NCBI GenBank assembly: GCA_913031655.1
Contig: CAJWFY010000037.1
Coordinates: 1 to 11,789 of the forward strand
Direction: 5' to 3'
Length of the DNA stretch: 11,789 nt
Origin: an uncultured Flavobacteriaceae bacterium
Lineage (GTDB): Bacteria; Bacteroidota; Bacteroidia; Flavobacteriales; Flavobacteriaceae
Under the pieces are notes generated by a model. It saw only the letters and a program-made list of their open reading frames with translations, did no database searches and was not told where the DNA came from. This document shows, one piece after another, positions 1 through 6,504 of this stretch; position 1 is the first letter of the stretch; each line of letters opens with the position of its first letter. The translations under genes and the position numbers were made by a program.

Positions 1-331
1 ATTCTTCTATAGAATTATTGAATTTTTTTAAATGTGCATAAACTGTAGTGTAACCGTTAGGGTGGCTCACGTATATAGCTTTTCCAAATCCTCCATGAGC
101 AATTTTAATCCTGCTAATATTCCCCTTTGCCACACTAAAGACTTTTAATCCCTCTTTTAATTGTGTTTTGATATCAATTCCTGAATGAAAATGATTAGAT
201 CTAGATTCTCCAAAATTTCCATTTAAAATCAGTGGAATTTCAAGTGGATTGGAAAAATAATTTGTTGGGTATTTTGTTTGAGCATGAATTAGCCAGGGGA
301 TTATCGAAAAAATAATAAAGAGTATTTTCAT
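1..331 (-). CDS. M23-family (LytM-like) metallopeptidase, N-terminal part, truncated by the window edge
   Basis: This is the first 110 codons of an exported zinc metallopeptidase that should act on peptidoglycan peptide cross-links in the periplasm. The first 18 residues form a signal peptide (hydrophobic core, then IHAQ, a common Bacteroidota cleavage context). The M23 fold begins at about residue 36. The first zinc-ligand pair HxxxD is visible as H49 and D53 in NHFHSGIDI, and the strand with GYTTVYAHL follows at 93-101, as in LytM/Peptidase_M23 domains. The second ligand motif HxH lies outside the window, so catalytic competence cannot be judged. The ATG at 331 is preceded by an A/T-rich leader and a possible minus-strand -7 element. 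The gene is divergent from the coiled-coil/zapA cluster. The assignment rests on the motif spacing and is fairly secure at family level; the exact substrate is unknown. Confidence 0.87.
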   Translation of the reverse strand, partial: MKILFIIFSIIPWLIHAQTKYPTNYFSNPLEIPLILNGNFGESRSNHFHSGIDIKTQLKEGLKVFSVAKGNISRIKIAHGGFGKAIYVSHPNGYTTVYAHLKKFNNSIEE

Positions 332-345
332 TTAATAAAATTATT

Positions 346-353
346 CAAATGTA
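346..353 (-). promoter_or_regulatory. Putative -7 element of the M23 peptidase promoter
   Basis: Read on the minus strand the sequence is TACATTTG, an exact match to the Bacteroidota -7 consensus TAnnTTTG, 14 bases upstream of the ATG at 331. The best -33 candidate is the imperfect TTCG at 375-378 (minus strand), 21 bases upstream. This is a motif match only. Confidence 0.45.
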
Positions 354-384
354 AATTTAATATTTTTTAAAATTCGAACTCATA

Positions 385-416
385 TTTGTTTATGAATTTA
401 AGTAACACTAAATTTG
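385..416 (+). promoter_or_regulatory. Bacteroidota-type promoter upstream of the coiled-coil/zapA genes
   Basis: TTTG at 385-388 and TAAATTTG at 409-416 are separated by 20 bases, matching the sigma-ABfr consensus TTTG-N(17-23)-TAnnTTTG. Transcription would start near 422, about 14 bases before the ATG at 436. This is the best-matching complete promoter in the window. It probably drives the coiled-coil gene and zapA, and possibly reads on into the downstream RNA. Confidence 0.65.
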
Positions 417-435
417 AATCAGATAGTATTTAATA

Positions 436-723
436 ATGTCGAGATCTATTGATAATATTGTTCTTTTAGAGTCAAACGTTAATAAATTAAAGTCATTAAT
501 AATTAAATTAAAAAGCGAAAATTTTAAAATTATTAATGAATTAAATTTAAAAGAGAAAACGTTGATTAAAAAATCCGATGAGTTAAAAGAATGGAAAGAT
601 AAATATCAATCATTAAAAATTGCAAATACTTTCTTAGGTAGTAAAGATAAATCATTAACGAAGCTTAAAATTAATAATCTTGTAAAAGATTTAGATAAGT
701 GTATATCAAATTTGAGTTCTTAA
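436..723 (+). CDS. Small coiled-coil protein encoded directly upstream of zapA
   Basis: This is a 95-residue cytoplasmic protein with no signal peptide or membrane segment. Residues 5-60 are rich in Lys, Glu, Leu and Ile with a heptad-like spacing typical of a coiled coil. The C-terminal part (about 60-95) contains SLKIANTFLGS followed by a basic helix TKLKINNLVKDLDKCISNL. A protein of this layout, with a similar SLKxANxxLGS / KLKINxLxxxxDKCI tail, is commonly found directly before zapA in Flavobacteriia (recollection, not searched). The gene stops 9 bases before the zapA TTG start in the same frame, so co-transcription and translational coupling are likely. Function is not known. A ZapA-partner or ZapB-like role in cell division is an inference from position and coiled-coil nature only. 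Confidence 0.87.
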   Translation: MSRSIDNIVLLESNVNKLKSLIIKLKSENFKIINELNLKEKTLIKKSDELKEWKDKYQSLKIANTFLGSKDKSLTKLKINNLVKDLDKCISNLSS

Positions 724-732
724 AATATTAAG

Positions 733-1017
733 TTGCAGAAAATTAAATTAACTATAGCAAGTAGAATTTACCCTTTGAATGTTCCTGTCGAGCAAGAAGA
801 AGGTTTGAGAACTGCATCAAAAAAAATAGAACTGATGATAAAGCATTATGAGGAAAGTTATGCTGTAAAAGACAAGCAAGATGTTTTAGCTATGTGTGCA
901 TTACAGTTAGCGACTCAATCAGAACAAGAAAATTTAAGTGAAGCTAAAATTAATGAAGAAGTTAATAAGCGTCTAGAAAAAATCAATCAATCAGTTCAAG
1001 ACATTATTAGCTCATAA
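733..1017 (+). CDS. zapA: Cell division protein ZapA
   Basis: This 94-residue protein matches the ZapA family, which binds FtsZ and promotes bundling of protofilaments at the division septum. The N-terminal globular part carries the family pattern (KLTIASRIYPLNV, about residues 4-16; EEGLRTASKKIELMI, 22-36). A long C-terminal helix from residue 37 on (residues 48-66, QDVLAMCALQLATQSEQEN) forms the dimer/tetramer coiled coil. Length is normal for the family. The start is TTG at 733. The stop of the preceding gene (721-723) lies in the same frame, so the start must fall within 724-735, and TTG is the only common initiator there (ATT at 727 is the alternative). The leader is A/T-rich without a Shine-Dalgarno sequence. 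It is followed by a 6S-like RNA and rny. Confidence 0.93.
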   Translation: MQKIKLTIASRIYPLNVPVEQEEGLRTASKKIELMIKHYEESYAVKDKQDVLAMCALQLATQSEQENLSEAKINEEVNKRLEKINQSVQDIISS

Positions 1018-1043
1018 CACGTTCATTTAAATAAATTAACTTA

Positions 1044-1207
1044 CTGCCTACATCAAATTTTTTGAAAACTCAACGCGAATTTTTTTATAAAGGGTGAGTC
1101 GAATCTGCTAAAGCGTGCCTTTCACAAGGATACTTGATCAGTTTGTTAGCCTTAATCTTGTTTTATTAAGAGTTTATACAAAACATTCATGATGTAGGCT
1201 TTTTTTT
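1044..1207 (+). ncRNA. ssrS: 6S RNA, flavobacterial type (6S-Flavo-like)
   Basis: The 209-base gap between zapA and rny encodes a long rod-shaped RNA. Its closing helix is ten perfect pairs, GCCTACATCA (1046-1055) with TGATGTAGGC (1190-1199), followed at once by eight T (1200-1207), so the 3' end also serves as an intrinsic terminator. Further in, TTTTG (1060-1064) pairs with CAAAA (1179-1183) and AAACTC (1066-1071) with GAGTTT (1170-1175), with a large unpaired central part beyond. Length (about 160 nt), rod shape and location match 6S RNA, which binds the housekeeping RNA polymerase holoenzyme as an open-promoter mimic. A Flavobacteriia-specific 6S family has been described, and 6S RNA also follows zapA in gammaproteobacteria. 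The 5' end is approximate, and no exact TAnnTTTG element was found upstream of it. Confidence 0.78.
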
Positions 1208-1226
1208 AACTAAAATTAAAATAAAT

Positions 1227-2795
1227 ATGGAAATTTTAACATTAACAAATATGAGCATAATTCTAGTTGGAATTATAGCTGGATTTTTAATTTCTAAATT
1301 ATTAGAAAAAACATCAGTTACTAAAACTATAGATAATGCCACCAGAGAAGCCACAAGAATCCTGAAGTCTGCAGAGACAGAAGGTGAAAGCTTGAAAAAA
1401 GATAAAATGTTTCAAGCCAAAGAAAGGTTTTTAGAATTAAAATCTGAACATGAAAAACATATTCTTAATAAAGAGAAGGACTTAAGTGAAGTTCAAAAAA
1501 GAATAAAAGATAAAGAATCTCAAGTTTCTAACGAACTTTCGTTAAATAAAAAAAACAATCAAAGTGTTACTGACAAGATTTCTGCTTTGGATAAAAAACT
1601 AGAATTATTCGAAAATAAAAGTTCTCAAGTAGATAAAATGCATAAAGAACAAGTAGAGAAGCTTGAGAAACTTTCTGGTTTATCTGCTTCTGATGCAAAA
1701 AAAGAATTGGTAGAGTCCTTAAAAGAAGAAGCGAAATCTGAAGCACTGCAGTTATCTCAAAATATTATTGAAGAAGCAAAGCTTTCAGCTACTCAGGATG
1801 CCAAAAAAATTATTATAAATACAATCCAGCGAGTTGGAACTGAAGAGGCAATTGATAATTGTGTTTCTGTCTTTAATATAGAATCCGATGATGTTAAAGG
1901 AAGAATAATTGGAAGGGAAGGTAGAAATATTCGTGCAATTGAAGCTGCTACTGGAGTTGAGATTGTTGTTGATGACACTCCCGAAGCAATTATTTTATCT
2001 TGTTTTGATTCTGTAAGAAGAGAAGTTGCTAGACTGTCTCTTCACAAGCTAGTTACCGACGGAAGAATTCATCCTGCAAGAATTGAAGAAGTGGTTAAGA
2101 AAACTTCAAAGGAAATAGAAAATGAAATTATTGAAGTGGGTAAAAGAACTGTTATTGATCTTGGAATTCATGGTTTAAATCCTGCTTTAATTAAAGCTGT
2201 GGGTAGAATGAAATATAGATCTTCATACGGACAAAATCTTCTACAACATTCAAGAGAAGTAGCAAAATTATGTGGAATCATGTCATCTGAACTTGGACTG
2301 AACCCAAAAATAGCTAAAAGAGCAGGTCTTCTTCATGATATTGGCAAAGTACCAGAAGAAGAAACAGAAACTCCTCATGCTTTACTTGGGATGCAATGGG
2401 CTGAAAAATATGGTGAAAAACCAGATGTTTGTAATGCAATTGGCGCTCACCACGACGAAATAGAAATGAGTAATTTGATTTCTCCAATTGTTCAAGTTTG
2501 TGATGCTATTTCAGGCGCAAGACCAGGGGCTAGAAGACAAGTCCTAGATAGTTACATTAAAAGACTAAAAGAATTAGAAGATATCGCTTATGGATTTAAA
2601 GGAGTGAATAAAGCATTTGCTATTCAAGCAGGTAGAGAGCTTAGAGTTATGGTTGAAAGCGAAAAAATATCTGATGATCATGCAGCGAAATTATCTTTTG
2701 AAATATCTCAAAAGATTCAAACCGACATGACTTATCCAGGCCAGGTTAAGGTTACGGTAATTAGAGAAACTAGAGCTATTAATATAGCTACTTAG
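1227..2795 (+). CDS. rny: Ribonuclease Y
   Basis: This 522-residue protein is a full-length RNase Y, a membrane-anchored endoribonuclease that initiates mRNA decay. The order is: an N-terminal transmembrane helix (about residues 8-24), a long charged coiled coil (about 30-195), a KH RNA-binding domain (about 208-275) with the GRIIGREGRN loop at 225-234, and an HD phosphohydrolase domain with H341 (LLQHSREVA) and the metal-binding H370-D371 pair in LLHDIGK. The C-terminal tail YPGQVKVTVIRETRA is typical of the family. The ATG at 1227 follows the 6S-like terminator by 19 bases and has an A-rich leader. It is probably expressed from readthrough or a promoter within the RNA region. Its TAG at 2793-2795 overlaps the convergent galE stop. 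Confidence 0.98.
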   Translation: MEILTLTNMSIILVGIIAGFLISKLLEKTSVTKTIDNATREATRILKSAETEGESLKKDKMFQAKERFLELKSEHEKHILNKEKDLSEVQKRIKDKESQVSNELSLNKKNNQSVTDKISALDKKLELFENKSSQVDKMHKEQVEKLEKLSGLSASDAKKELVESLKEEAKSEALQLSQNIIEEAKLSATQDAKKIIINTIQRVGTEEAIDNCVSVFNIESDDVKGRIIGREGRNIRAIEAATGVEIVVDDTPEAIILSCFDSVRREVARLSLHKLVTDGRIHPARIEEVVKKTSKEIENEIIEVGKRTVIDLGIHGLNPALIKAVGRMKYRSSYGQNLLQHSREVAKLCGIMSSELGLNPKIAKRAGLLHDIGKVPEEETETPHALLGMQWAEKYGEKPDVCNAIGAHHDEIEMSNLISPIVQVCDAISGARPGARRQVLDSYIKRLKELEDIAYGFKGVNKAFAIQAGRELRVMVESEKISDDHAAKLSFEISQKIQTDMTYPGQVKVTVIRETRAINIAT

Positions 2796-3822
2796 ATATT
2801 TTTTTTTGCCATTTCCATGCAGATGCCATAGCTTGGTCTAAGCTCAGTTCAGCTTTCCAGTTAAGTTGTTTATTTGCTTTAGAAGTATCGGCATAGGCAG
2901 AAGTTATATCTCCGATTCTTCGAGATCCAATTTTATATTTTAATTTAGTTTTAGAAATTTTTTCAAAACTTGTTATAGCTTCAAGAACAGAGGTTCCTTT
3001 TCCAGTGCCAATGTTATAACATTCGTGACTCTTTGAATGCGTATTATTCATTATACTGAATAATGCAGCAACATGAGCTTTAGCTAAATCAACAACGTGA
3101 ATGTAGTCTCTAATGCACGTTCCGTCATTTGTTGGGTAATCGTTACCAAATACAGTTAATTCATCTCTTATTCCAGCCCCAGTCTGTGTTATAAAAGGAA
3201 TTAGATTTTGTGGAATTCCCAATGGAAGCTCTCCGATTTCTGTAGATTCATGAGCGCCGATAGGATTAAAATATCTTAACGATATAGCTTTTAAATTCTT
3301 GCTAGAATTAACTAAGTCAGATATTATTTCCTCACAAATTTGTTTTGTATTGCCATAAGGTGACTCAGCCTTTTTTATAGATTCTTTTTCTGTTATTGGA
3401 AGTATTTCTGCTTGTCCATATACCGTACATGATGAGCTGAAAATAAAACTTATTGGTTTGTTCAATTCTTCTAACCCCTTTAAAACATTTATTAAAGAAC
3501 AAATATTATTTTCATAATAATCTAAAGGGTTTTTAACGCTTTCTCCTACAGCCTTTGATGCAGCAAAATGAATAACGCCTGTTAAATCACTATGTCTTTT
3601 AAATAAGTCTGTAACTAAATCAGATTTTTTTAAATCGATATTTTCAAAAATAACATTTTTACCTGTAATAATTTTTAAACCATCCAAAACTTCAATTGAA
3701 GAGTTAGACAGGTTGTCTACAATCACTATTTCAAAACCTTTTGATTGTAGTTCAACAACTGTGTGACTTCCTATATAACCTAGGCCACCAGTTATAATTA
3801 TTTTTGAGGAATATTTTACCAT
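2788..3822 (-). CDS. galE: UDP-glucose 4-epimerase
   Basis: A cytoplasmic NAD-dependent extended short-chain dehydrogenase that interconverts UDP-glucose and UDP-galactose for sugar catabolism and surface polysaccharides. From the ATG at 3822 it is 344 residues, close to the E. coli length of 338. Visible motifs are the Rossmann loop TGGLGYIG (11-18), DNLSNSS (36-42), the catalytic serine in FSSSCTVYG (S131), and the YxxxK pair Y156/K160 in SPYGNTK. RYFNPIGAH (183-191) and a substrate-binding CIRDYIHVVDLA region (about 236-247) follow. An in-frame ATG at 3882 would add 20 residues before the Rossmann strand. I reject it because that stretch lies over the sulfatase remnant and has no GalE counterpart. 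The gene is convergent with rny; the two overlap by 8 bp and leave no room for a terminator between them. Confidence 0.96.
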   Translation of the reverse strand: MVKYSSKIIITGGLGYIGSHTVVELQSKGFEIVIVDNLSNSSIEVLDGLKIITGKNVIFENIDLKKSDLVTDLFKRHSDLTGVIHFAASKAVGESVKNPLDYYENNICSLINVLKGLEELNKPISFIFSSSCTVYGQAEILPITEKESIKKAESPYGNTKQICEEIISDLVNSSKNLKAISLRYFNPIGAHESTEIGELPLGIPQNLIPFITQTGAGIRDELTVFGNDYPTNDGTCIRDYIHVVDLAKAHVAALFSIMNNTHSKSHECYNIGTGKGTSVLEAITSFEKISKTKLKYKIGSRRIGDITSAYADTSKANKQLNWKAELSLDQAMASAWKWQKKISK

Positions 3823-3857
3823 TATATTAAATATAATAGTAAAGATAATAGTTTTAA

Positions 3858-4116
3858 AACTATCTTTTTTACAAATATCCATCTGTGCATATGCTTAAAA
3901 GACATTACGTGATAAGTAACAAATAATTTAAGTTAGTTCATTTTTATTATAATATAAATGGAAATTATATGTAAGAAAAAATGATACAAATGAAATAAAT
4001 AATGTTTGCAATGACCCAGAATATAAAGTTGTGGTAGAAAAACTAACTCAAGACCTAAAGTGAATGAGAGCTAATATATGGATTCAAAAGAGTTAGATGA
4101 AAGCTTTATTTATTAA
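3858..4116 (+). pseudogene. Decayed 3' end of a sulfatase gene (C-terminal DUF4976-type region)
   Basis: Three consecutive frames join into the C-terminus typical of bacterial sulfatases. Frame one (3876-3959) reads YPSVHMLKRHY, then VISNK, a TAA at 3924-3926, then FKLVHFYYNIN. Frame two (3959-4060) reads WKLYVRKNDTNEINNV followed by CNDPEYKVVVEKLTQDLK, then a TGA and MRANI. Frame three (4081-4116) reads DSKELDESFIY and a stop. Intact relatives read approximately YPxVHxVKRHYGIRTxxYKLIHFY, DIDEWELYDL, DPxExxNVYNDPxY (family knowledge, from memory). The match runs in order over about 80 residues, so chance is unlikely. The first shift is explained by loss of four bases from a GAAT repeat. Upstream, weaker similarity (YLFYKYP) fades near 3858, where galE's leader begins. 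The catalytic N-terminal domain is absent, so the gene is dead. Confidence 0.8.
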
Positions 4117-4126
4117 AATGCAGCTA

Positions 4127-4738
4127 TTATGTACTTATACTTTTAATGTAATATTTAATACTAGAAATATAATCTTGGAAAATCACATCATCATCATAGA
4201 CCTTTCTAATTCCTCTTATTCCTTCAAAAGAGCCAATTAATAAGGTGGATATTGCTTTGGGATTAATATTAGAATGTAGTTCTTTTTTTCTGACGCCTTC
4301 CTTTATTACTTTAGTTAAAGATTCATTCCAATCACTAATTAATCCACTTAGAAGAACTCTAAAATCATTTTCTTGAGTACAACCTATTTCGTTAATTAAA
4401 TTATTAGCAGGGCATCCTAATTGTTTTTCTTTTTCAGAGTAGTTTTTGATTCTTTGAGTAAAAACATATAATATGAGTTCAGGAATATTTTTGTTTTCAT
4501 AGTCTTTTAATGGACTAATAAATCCGTCGTAAATTCTTTTTTTAATGATTTTATTAATAACTATTTTTCCAATATCACATTTGTTTTTAAAATGATGGTA
4601 GAAAGCTCCTTTTGAAAGATTAGTTTCTTTCATTATGTCAGGAATATTAGTGCTGTTATATCCTTTTTCATAGAATATTTCAAAAGATTTTTGAATGATT
4701 AATTCTTTTGTTGCTTTAGATTTAAGATCCTGTCGCAT
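4127..4738 (-). CDS. TetR/AcrR-family transcriptional regulator
   Basis: A 203-residue one-component repressor. The N-terminal DNA-binding domain is clear: helix 1 with ELIIQKSFEIFYEKGYNSTN (12-31), then the helix-turn-helix IPDIMKETNLSKGAFYHHF (32-50) and the conserved FKNK. The C-terminal ligand/dimer domain (about 60-200) contains GCPANNLINE, a pattern of TetR members of the NemR/AcuR-like groups. The ligand cannot be deduced. The start ATG at 4738 is followed on the other side by an intergenic region with two perfect inverted repeats (4772-4789 and 4813-4832), placed between this gene and the divergent secreted-protein genes. Autoregulation and control of that pair are likely. Its 3' side abuts the sulfatase remnant, so an older target gene may have been lost (speculative). 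Confidence 0.95.
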   Translation of the reverse strand: MRQDLKSKATKELIIQKSFEIFYEKGYNSTNIPDIMKETNLSKGAFYHHFKNKCDIGKIVINKIIKKRIYDGFISPLKDYENKNIPELILYVFTQRIKNYSEKEKQLGCPANNLINEIGCTQENDFRVLLSGLISDWNESLTKVIKEGVRKKELHSNINPKAISTLLIGSFEGIRGIRKVYDDDVIFQDYISSIKYYIKSIST

Positions 4739-4771
4739 AAGTACTTATATGAATTTTTAGATATAAAATAA

Positions 4772-4789
4772 TTAACTAAAGTTAGTTAA
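4772..4789. promoter_or_regulatory. Perfect inverted repeat TTAACTA-N4-TAGTTAA, possible operator
   Basis: TTAACTA (4772-4778) and TAGTTAA (4783-4789) are perfectly complementary around a 4-base centre. The site is 33 bases upstream of the tetR start and about 60 bases upstream of the promoter of the divergent pair. It could be a second regulator site or the tetR autoregulatory site. AT-rich sequence makes short palindromes common, so confidence is moderate to low. Confidence 0.4.
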
Positions 4790-4812
4790 AAATTATAACA
4801 TATTCCTAATAA

Positions 4813-4832
4813 AACATACTAATATGTATGTT
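4813..4832. promoter_or_regulatory. Probable TetR operator, AACATAC-N6-GTATGTT
   Basis: A perfect 7-bp inverted repeat with a 6-base spacer sits between the divergent tetR and the secreted-protein genes. The half-site CATAC/GTATG with this spacing resembles several TetR-family operators, such as the AcrR type. The right arm lies 17-23 bases upstream of the -7 element at 4849, exactly where the -33 element should be, so a bound repressor would occlude RNA polymerase. Confidence 0.68.
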
Positions 4833-4848
4833 ATTTATTTCTATTCTA

Positions 4849-4856
4849 TATATTTG
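4849..4856 (+). promoter_or_regulatory. -7 element of the promoter for the secreted paralogue pair
   Basis: TATATTTG matches TAnnTTTG exactly and lies 22 bases before the ATG at 4879, which places the transcription start near 4862. No good TTTG is found at -33; that region is occupied by the right arm of the inverted repeat. Its position also argues that the in-frame ATG at 4828 is not the start codon. Confidence 0.55.
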
Positions 4857-4878
4857 TAGGATAACTAAAAAAAATAAA

Positions 4879-5652
4879 ATGAAAAAACTGAATTTAATTA
4901 TGCTTTTATTGTTTTCTATAACAATTTCAGCTCAGAGCGTTGTTGAGGTTACTTATCTTGATATTCCTGCGACAGAAATTGGAGACTTTGTTAAGGCTCA
5001 CAAAAAAATTACTGATATGTCCCAGGACGAAAACAGGACTATTCAAGCTTCATGGGTATACAGACACTGGTATGGGTCTGGAGCTAGTGTAGTTATATAT
5101 GATTTATATAACTCAGCTGAAGATGCTATTAATGACGATCCTTTTGCAGCTCTAAATAAAAATGTTAAAAAACTTTCAGATGAAAAACAAAAAGAAATGG
5201 AAGCTACTTTTGATGTTTGGTGGTCTGGATTTAATAATCACTGGGATGAAATGAGAAATTATAATATGGATAATTATTTTGTCACAAAAGAAAATGTTGA
5301 TTGGGATATTCCATTTGTTTATGTAGAAGGTAATTATAATTCAAGCGGATCTGAAGCAGATTTAGCTGATGCTTTTATGGAATGGTCAATTAAACCTGGA
5401 GTTAAAGATGGTCTAATGATGGCAGGAGGGGCTACACTTCATTACAAAGGAGCTGGAAGTGATGTTCAGTTTTTTAGTACTTATAAAGATATAACGGAGT
5501 TTGCAAAACAAATCAGTAATTCTGGCTCAGATAATTCTGAAGCAAGTTCTAAATTTTGGAGCCTAGTAGAAGGATCTCATAATGATCAAATATTGATTCA
5601 TGTAGGTCATCTTGAAAATGGAGTATTTAATCTAGCTGGAAAAGATAACTAA
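4879..5652 (+). CDS. Secreted protein of unknown function, paralogue A of a tandem pair
   Basis: The product is 257 residues and I do not recognise a named family. Residues 1-19 are a signal peptide (MKK, hydrophobic core, cleavage after ISAQ), with no lipobox cysteine, so a soluble periplasmic or exported protein is expected. The mature part looks like two similar modules. One has DIPATEIGDFVKAHKK, then WVYRHWYGSGASVVIYDLY; the other has AFMEWSIKP, then ATLHYKGAGSDVQFFSTYKDI. In both, an H-x-Y-x-G-x-G/S strand is followed by a hydrophobic strand ending in Tyr and then a helix, which would fit a dimeric alpha/beta-barrel (ferredoxin-like) fold; that is inference. A GSHND motif stands near the C-terminus. 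The next gene encodes a relative 21 bases downstream. An upstream in-frame ATG (4828) would bury the signal peptide and is rejected. Confidence 0.9.
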   Translation: MKKLNLIMLLLFSITISAQSVVEVTYLDIPATEIGDFVKAHKKITDMSQDENRTIQASWVYRHWYGSGASVVIYDLYNSAEDAINDDPFAALNKNVKKLSDEKQKEMEATFDVWWSGFNNHWDEMRNYNMDNYFVTKENVDWDIPFVYVEGNYNSSGSEADLADAFMEWSIKPGVKDGLMMAGGATLHYKGAGSDVQFFSTYKDITEFAKQISNSGSDNSEASSKFWSLVEGSHNDQILIHVGHLENGVFNLAGKDN

Positions 5653-5673
5653 CATTTATAAATCAAAAATAAA

Positions 5674-6480
5674 ATGAAAAATTTATTATTAACTCTAACG
5701 TTATTTATTTCCTTTAATACAATAGCTCAGGAAATTCATTCTTTTTACACTTTAGATGTTCCTCGCTCTAAGTCAAGTGAATTCATAAAAATGCATAAAA
5801 AATTTATTGACATTTATTATGCTGGATCTGATGAAAATAAAATGGAATCAACTTGGTTATTTTCACATACTTATGGAAGTGATTTTACATTTAAGGTGAT
5901 TGAAGTTTATTCAGATGTCATTGCTCAGGCTAGTGCTGTTAATTATGGTGCAGAGGTCTTTAAAAATATTGACGCTATGGACATTTCATACGATGAAAAA
6001 AAGATGTTAAAAGATGAGTGGTCTATTTATTTTCAGCTATATCTAGAAGGTCATGACGACGAGGTTAGAGTAACTTTTGAAAAACAGATTTTTATAACTG
6101 AAAAAGATATTGATTTTTCAAAAAAACACATTGTAGTGTTTAATAATAACAACCCTAAATGGAAAGATAGAACTGAATATATTTCTTTATGGAATAAGTT
6201 CACAAGACAACCAGCCATAGATTTAGGAGAGACTTTGGCGATAGTTCCTACTGGACATTACAGCGGAAGTTCTTATACTTTTCAAGCGGCGCTATGGTAC
6301 AGCTCTTGGGATTCTTTTCTAGTAAATCAAAACAGCATAGAGAATTCCGGTCCGATGTCAGATGATAGAAAAAGAATGTGGGATATTGGAGGAAGTCATT
6401 CAGATGAAATTACTACTTTCTTAGGATGTACTTGGTCTAGTGAAGCAAATACTTCAAAAACTTTTACTATAGCAAAATAA
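5674..6480 (+). CDS. Secreted protein of unknown function, paralogue B of a tandem pair
   Basis: The product is 268 residues with a 19-residue signal peptide ending FNTIAQ and no lipobox. It is related to the preceding gene product. Shared landmarks in order are LD[IV]P near the mature N-terminus, F[IV]KxHKK, a W-x-[YF]-x-H-x-YGS strand, a helix with DEK (about 107-112), a [FI]-[VI]-T-[EK]-[EK] segment (about 140), and GSH[NS]D in the C-terminal third. Like its partner it seems to hold two modules, one around WLFSHTYGSDFTFKVIEVY and one around GHYSGSSYTFQAALWYSSW. The ATG lies 21 bases after the previous stop, and a strong terminator follows 25 bases after this gene, so the two form one transcript, probably under the divergent TetR regulator. 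The substrate or partner is unknown. Confidence 0.9.
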   Translation: MKNLLLTLTLFISFNTIAQEIHSFYTLDVPRSKSSEFIKMHKKFIDIYYAGSDENKMESTWLFSHTYGSDFTFKVIEVYSDVIAQASAVNYGAEVFKNIDAMDISYDEKKMLKDEWSIYFQLYLEGHDDEVRVTFEKQIFITEKDIDFSKKHIVVFNNNNPKWKDRTEYISLWNKFTRQPAIDLGETLAIVPTGHYSGSSYTFQAALWYSSWDSFLVNQNSIENSGPMSDDRKRMWDIGGSHSDEITTFLGCTWSSEANTSKTFTIAK

Positions 6481-6504
6481 ATTTTTATATTTATATCGTA
6501 AGCT

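Noticed and set aside
1793..1978. Minus-strand open frame inside rny
   Set aside because: It lies wholly within the KH region of RNase Y, is Ile/Ser-rich and has no domain; it is a shadow of the real gene.
3841..3870. AT-rich palindrome AGTTTTAAAACT with flanking AAAG/CTTT and a T run, resembling a terminator
   Set aside because: The stem is almost wholly A/T, has a bulge, and there is no intact gene ending upstream on that strand. It was too weak to list as a feature.
3823..3882. Possible 20-residue N-terminal extension of GalE from an ATG at 3882
   Set aside because: The extra residues precede the Rossmann strand, have no counterpart in GalE, and lie antisense over the upstream end of the sulfatase remnant. 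The ATG at 3822 gives the normal length.
4131..4749. GTACTTATA direct repeat at 4131-4139 and 4741-4749 flanking the tetR gene, as possible insertion-site duplication
   Set aside because: Nine AT-rich bases can recur by chance. The left copy lies inside the end of the tetR coding sequence and there is no transposase or terminal inverted repeat.
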